Positions 5,370 through 8,127 of a stretch of DNA of 8,127 nucleotides are shown here, piece by piece (the first letter of the stretch is position 1; the number at the start of each line of letters is the position of its first letter). The stretch comes from Candidatus Omnitrophota bacterium (lineage in GTDB: Bacteria > Omnitrophota > Gorgyraeia > 2-02-FULL-51-18 > JAGOUK01). Location: assembly GCA_018061225.1 (NCBI GenBank), contig JAGOUK010000052.1, forward strand, positions 1 to 8,127. Direction: 5' to 3'. The translations under genes were made by a program, and so were the position numbers. The notes beneath the pieces are model-generated. The model did not search any database. It was given only the letters and a program-made list of their open reading frames with translations, and was not told where the DNA came from.

Positions 5370-7276
5370 AGGCGCTTTTTCTCCATGAGACTCACAATGC
5401 GCTCCGCTTCACTATAAAGATTTTTACGCTCTTCCTGCGACATCTTCACCTGAGCAAAACGCCCGTAATCGATACGGTGAAACAAATCGCGAACCGCGCC
5501 TATCTCTTCCGGGGAGAGCTTGTCCCTCAGAGCCTCTTCAACACGCGCGATCCCAACCCCGCCAATCTCGATGCGGAGCTTATCGGCGAAGTATCCGTAC
5601 ACGCCGCGTGACACGGCTTCAAAAAATTCTTTTTCTGAATCCCCTTTCACCGCGCGCTTGGCGATGCGGAAGTGCTTCTGGGCTTCGCCTTTGAACCGCT
5701 TTGGCTTTGCCCCCAATAAATTAATACCTAGCTTCTCAAAGGACAGCCGGAGAACCAAAAATACCAACGCGGTCAAAAAAGCGGATATCTGAAGCAGCCA
5801 ATAAATCCTGCCGGTCATCGGCGGAGCGCTCAAATGACCAATGGCGCCTTGATTGGCTTTGACGAACCGTATGCCTTCCAGCCCCGGGGGGTCTGACGGT
5901 GCTGTGGGCCCGGCCGCGGGAGCGGATGGGATCGCAGGTTCGGGCTGGGACGCTTCCCCTTCTGGGGCGGGAGTGACTTTGAGCGTCATGGGGCGGGTCT
6001 GCAGCGTCACATATTGCTCTTTGACGGGATCAAAGAAGCTGAAGGGAATAGCGGGAAAAGTATAATCTCCGGCGCGCCGCGGCACCAGTACAGTTTCTAA
6101 GGTCTTTTCACCCTCAACCGTCATACGTTCTTTATTCAGATTGAGACCTGATGAAGAGTCGTAGGACTTGAAGCTGTCCATTTTGACCGGTTTGGGCATA
6201 TCGAGCGTGTTGAGATTACCTTCACCGGTGACGCGAAGTTTGAGCGTGACGGGATGCCCCTCCTCAACCTGTATTTGGTCGAGGGATGCTTCAATTTTAA
6301 AATGTCCCACCGCTCCGCTGAAGTCCGCCGGCTTGCCCTCGATCGGAAGGGGCTTGATATTAAAATTGATCGGTTCTGTTTCTAATATTCTCGGATGGAT
6401 CTCGGTGACCAAACGCGCCGGGTTGTAGCGCCGACCAAAAAAGGAGCTCTGGGCGAACGGGCTGCCGCCGGAAGCATCCCTGACGATTTCGGCGTCCACT
6501 TTGAGCGACCCGGGATTGAAGCGCTTCACGCCGGCCTCTGTCGGAAAAAGCGCCACCTGACGAACATCCGCGATGACGTAACGGTACCCGCCCAAATTAC
6601 GTTCCTGGCGGCTTACCTGCGGATTGGGAGGAAAATCCTCAACCCAGAATCCGGCCGTTTCGGGTTCATCTTCAAAGCCTTTGAACGTGGCTGATGTGCG
6701 CGTGTAAAGCGTGTACGTCAAATAGATGGGCTGGTTCACATAGGCTTCTTCGCGGTCAGACCAGGCGCGGACAAATATTTCTTGGCTGGCCATGTAATCG
6801 GGGGGCATGGAACGCGATGAGGGCGGAACAACACGGGCGATCGGTTTGCCGGCGGAGCTGGTGGGCGGCCGCGCGGCGGTGGTTGGGCCAACTTCTATCT
6901 TGAGATTGCCCGTCTTAAAGACTTTGCCGTTGATAGGCACCTCGATGGAGTCGATGGTGAACACACCCTCCTCGCTCGGCACCAACACATAGGTGAAGAC
7001 GCTGCGTGAAGTCGAGCGTCCATTCACAAAAGAAAATTCCTCTGAATGCCCTTGGGAGTAGGATCTAAAACCTTTGAGCTCCGGAAGCTTGGGGGCCTTG
7101 ATGCCGCCGGACGCGCCGGTCACGGCGATAGTGAGCTCGACGGGGTCGCCCACAGCTACTTTGGCCGGATTAACACTGGCTTCGATGTTAACTTCGGCAA
7201 AGGCAGGCTTTGCCGAGAGGGAACTCAGAAGGCATAGGGATAAAATATAAAATATGGGAATCCGGCTTTGTCTCAT
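5366..7276 (-). CDS. batD: BatD family protein (oxygen-tolerance / aerotolerance protein)
   Basis: A 636-residue protein with the standard BatD architecture. A Sec signal peptide (1-27, ending KPAFA) is followed by a long periplasmic part of beta-sandwich repeats: EASVNPAKVAVGDPVELTI at 32-50; a middle segment with QEIFVRAWSDREEAYVNQPI at 165-184; and a third module at about 325-435 (DQIQVEEGHPVTLKLRVTGEGN, then VPRRAGDYTFPAIPFSFFDP). A Pro/Ala/Ser-rich linker (about 436-465), one TM helix (about 492-510) and a cytoplasmic C-terminal domain (about 530-634) follow. BatD proteins occur with MoxR AAA+ ATPases and VWA proteins and are thought to take part in an envelope complex; the molecular role is not established. 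The start is 69 bp after the batC-like stop, with only a weak AGAG-type SD. No in-frame extension is possible because a stop lies just upstream. Confidence 0.92.
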   Translation of the reverse strand: MRQSRIPIFYILSLCLLSSLSAKPAFAEVNIEASVNPAKVAVGDPVELTIAVTGASGGIKAPKLPELKGFRSYSQGHSEEFSFVNGRSTSRSVFTYVLVPSEEGVFTIDSIEVPINGKVFKTGNLKIEVGPTTAARPPTSSAGKPIARVVPPSSRSMPPDYMASQEIFVRAWSDREEAYVNQPIYLTYTLYTRTSATFKGFEDEPETAGFWVEDFPPNPQVSRQERNLGGYRYVIADVRQVALFPTEAGVKRFNPGSLKVDAEIVRDASGGSPFAQSSFFGRRYNPARLVTEIHPRILETEPINFNIKPLPIEGKPADFSGAVGHFKIEASLDQIQVEEGHPVTLKLRVTGEGNLNTLDMPKPVKMDSFKSYDSSSGLNLNKERMTVEGEKTLETVLVPRRAGDYTFPAIPFSFFDPVKEQYVTLQTRPMTLKVTPAPEGEASQPEPAIPSAPAAGPTAPSDPPGLEGIRFVKANQGAIGHLSAPPMTGRIYWLLQISAFLTALVFLVLRLSFEKLGINLLGAKPKRFKGEAQKHFRIAKRAVKGDSEKEFFEAVSRGVYGYFADKLRIEIGGVGIARVEEALRDKLSPEEIGAVRDLFHRIDYGRFAQVKMSQEERKNLYSEAERIVSLMEKKRL

Positions 7277-7345
7277 GGGGCTCTAATTTACCACATCGTT
7301 CGCATAACTATTAAAGGAAGCGGATTCGGTAGTAGAACTCAAAAC
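7277..7345. other. Gap between the batC-like gene and batD
   Basis: This 69-bp stretch is the only real intergenic space inside the minus-strand cluster. I see no convincing -35/-10 pair, hairpin with T-run, or strong SD in it. It probably lies within one transcript. Confidence 0.5.
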
Positions 7346-8127
7346 TCACCAGTCGTACTGGGTTCTTGGCCGCCGCACACCGGGCTGTCCGTTCTTCTTA
7401 ATGGCGTTCACGCGGCGTCCCTCTTCATCATTCAAAGCATTCAAAATTCTCTCGTATTGCGCTCCCAATTGCACCACATTACCCTGTTTGTCTGGGTCCA
7501 CGCCGGCCCCCTCCTGATCGCCGCCTTCGCCCCCTCCCGCGTATCCCTCGGGCTGCTCATCCGCGCCTTCTCCCATTTGCTCGCCCTGACCTCCGGACGC
7601 GCCCTCGGCCTCCTGGCCTTGTTTGGAGCCGCCCGAAAGGCTTGATTGGCCGGAATCTGATTTTTCTTCACCCGCCTCCTGGCCTTTTTGATCGGCCGGA
7701 CTCTTACCCTGCTCATCGCCGGGTTCTTGCCCGCCGCCTCCTTCTTCATCACCGGGATCCTGACCCTGCTGGCCCGGCTCTTGACCGCCTTTTCCGGACT
7801 CATCTTTGTCTTGGCCAGCATCTTGTCCTTTGGACTCATCGGGTTCCTGGCCCTGACCAGACTTCTCTTGTTGATCGCCGCCTTCGCCCGGCTGGTCTTG
7901 TTGATCCTGACCCTCGCCCGACTGGGCATCGTCTTTTTGTTCCTGCCCGGCACCTGTTCCGGGCTCGTCCTTGGGCTTGCCCGAATCAGAGGGCTGCTCT
8001 GATCCTTCGGACTTGGATTGACCGGGGTCCTGGCCGGAGTCCTGATCCTTCTTTTGATCCTGCTCTCCGCCGGAGGACTGCTGGTCCTTTTGGTCCTGAC
8101 CGCCTTGGCTGGGATTCTGCTGGTCTT
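7346..8127 (-). CDS. BatC-like (or BatB/BatC fusion) protein, C-terminal part with long disordered tail; 5' end outside window
   Basis: On the minus strand the frame ending in TGA at 7348-7346 is open to the window edge, with 259 residues visible and no start needed inside. The first about 183 residues are almost entirely G, Q, D, E, S, K, P and N. They contain no aromatic residue, no V or I and a single Leu, with recurrent small units such as GQDPG, GGQEPG and DQQ. The last about 50 residues become more structured (VQLGAQYERILNALNDEEGRR, split at QYER), then end in a basic tail RRPRTQYDW. TPR proteins of bat operons commonly end with a Gln/Gly/acidic tail followed by a short helix containing LLNAL-type sequence, and the position immediately before batD fits. 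TPRs, and perhaps a VWA domain, should lie beyond the right edge. An ATG at 7576 is internal and not the true start. Confidence 0.8.
   Translation of the reverse strand, partial: DQQNPSQGGQDQKDQQSSGGEQDQKKDQDSGQDPGQSKSEGSEQPSDSGKPKDEPGTGAGQEQKDDAQSGEGQDQQDQPGEGGDQQEKSGQGQEPDESKGQDAGQDKDESGKGGQEPGQQGQDPGDEEGGGGQEPGDEQGKSPADQKGQEAGEEKSDSGQSSLSGGSKQGQEAEGASGGQGEQMGEGADEQPEGYAGGGEGGDQEGAGVDPDKQGNVVQLGAQYERILNALNDEEGRRVNAIKKNGQPGVRRPRTQYDW

Noticed and set aside
7441..7953. Minus-strand frame encoding a 170-residue Lys/Arg-rich protein
   Set aside because: It is an out-of-frame reading of the same low-complexity DNA. The alternative frame is open to the edge and ends in a sensible helix and C-terminus like other bat-operon TPR proteins.
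7688..8002. Plus-strand frame encoding a very hydrophobic, apparently membrane-spanning protein of about 104 residues
   Set aside because: It is the antisense shadow of the Gln/Asp/Glu-rich batC-like tail: complementary CTG/TTG/ATC-type codons make any such tail look like Leu/Ile-rich membrane helices. No RBS and no homology pattern.

Overview
The window looks like part of a mid-GC, Gram-negative-type bacterial chromosome. The signs are exported proteins with Sec-type signal peptides, a periplasmic-sensor histidine kinase and a Bat (Bacteroides aerotolerance) gene set. I cannot name the phylum from the sequence alone. Coding density is very high: everything from 215 to the right edge reads on the minus strand as one apparent polycistronic unit. 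A single tRNA gene on the plus strand sits at the left end.

Layout, left to right: 1-93 holds no supported gene. A -10-like TATAAT (94-99) precedes tRNA-Pro(UGG) at 126-203. Only 11 bp further on begins the minus-strand cluster. In transcription order (right to left) it is: the 3' part of a batC-like or batB/batC-fusion gene with a very long disordered Gln/Gly/Asp/Glu-rich tail (8127-7346); batD (7276-5366); a batE-like TPR/SH3 membrane protein (5369-4560); a MutT-type Nudix hydrolase (4563-4174); a protein of the glycine/sarcosine/betaine/D-proline reductase selenoprotein B family whose redox-active Sec/Cys region appears replaced by Ser (4199-3312); a hybrid sensor kinase with SBP_bac_3, TM, PAS and HisKA-HATPase modules (3315-1354); a dCMP deaminase (1341-862); and a metallo-beta-lactamase-fold hydrolase of the glyoxalase II / persulfide dioxygenase type (865-215).

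The genes are tightly packed. Four junctions are ATGA stop/start overlaps, one is a 26-bp overlap and one is a 12-bp gap; only the batC-batD gap (69 bp) is larger. This suggests translational coupling from the bat genes through to the MBL hydrolase. The usual partners (MoxR ATPase, DUF58 protein, BatA/BatB) are expected beyond the right edge.

Functionally, the cluster combines an envelope-associated Bat complex of uncertain biochemistry with nucleotide-pool enzymes (Nudix, dCMP deaminase), a possible glyoxalase or persulfide dioxygenase, and a periplasmic ligand sensor with no response regulator in view. The most unusual pieces are the Ser-substituted reductase-like protein coupled to the sensor kinase, and the extreme low-complexity tail of the batC-like protein. 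That tail is open across the whole right end of the window although its 5' start lies outside.
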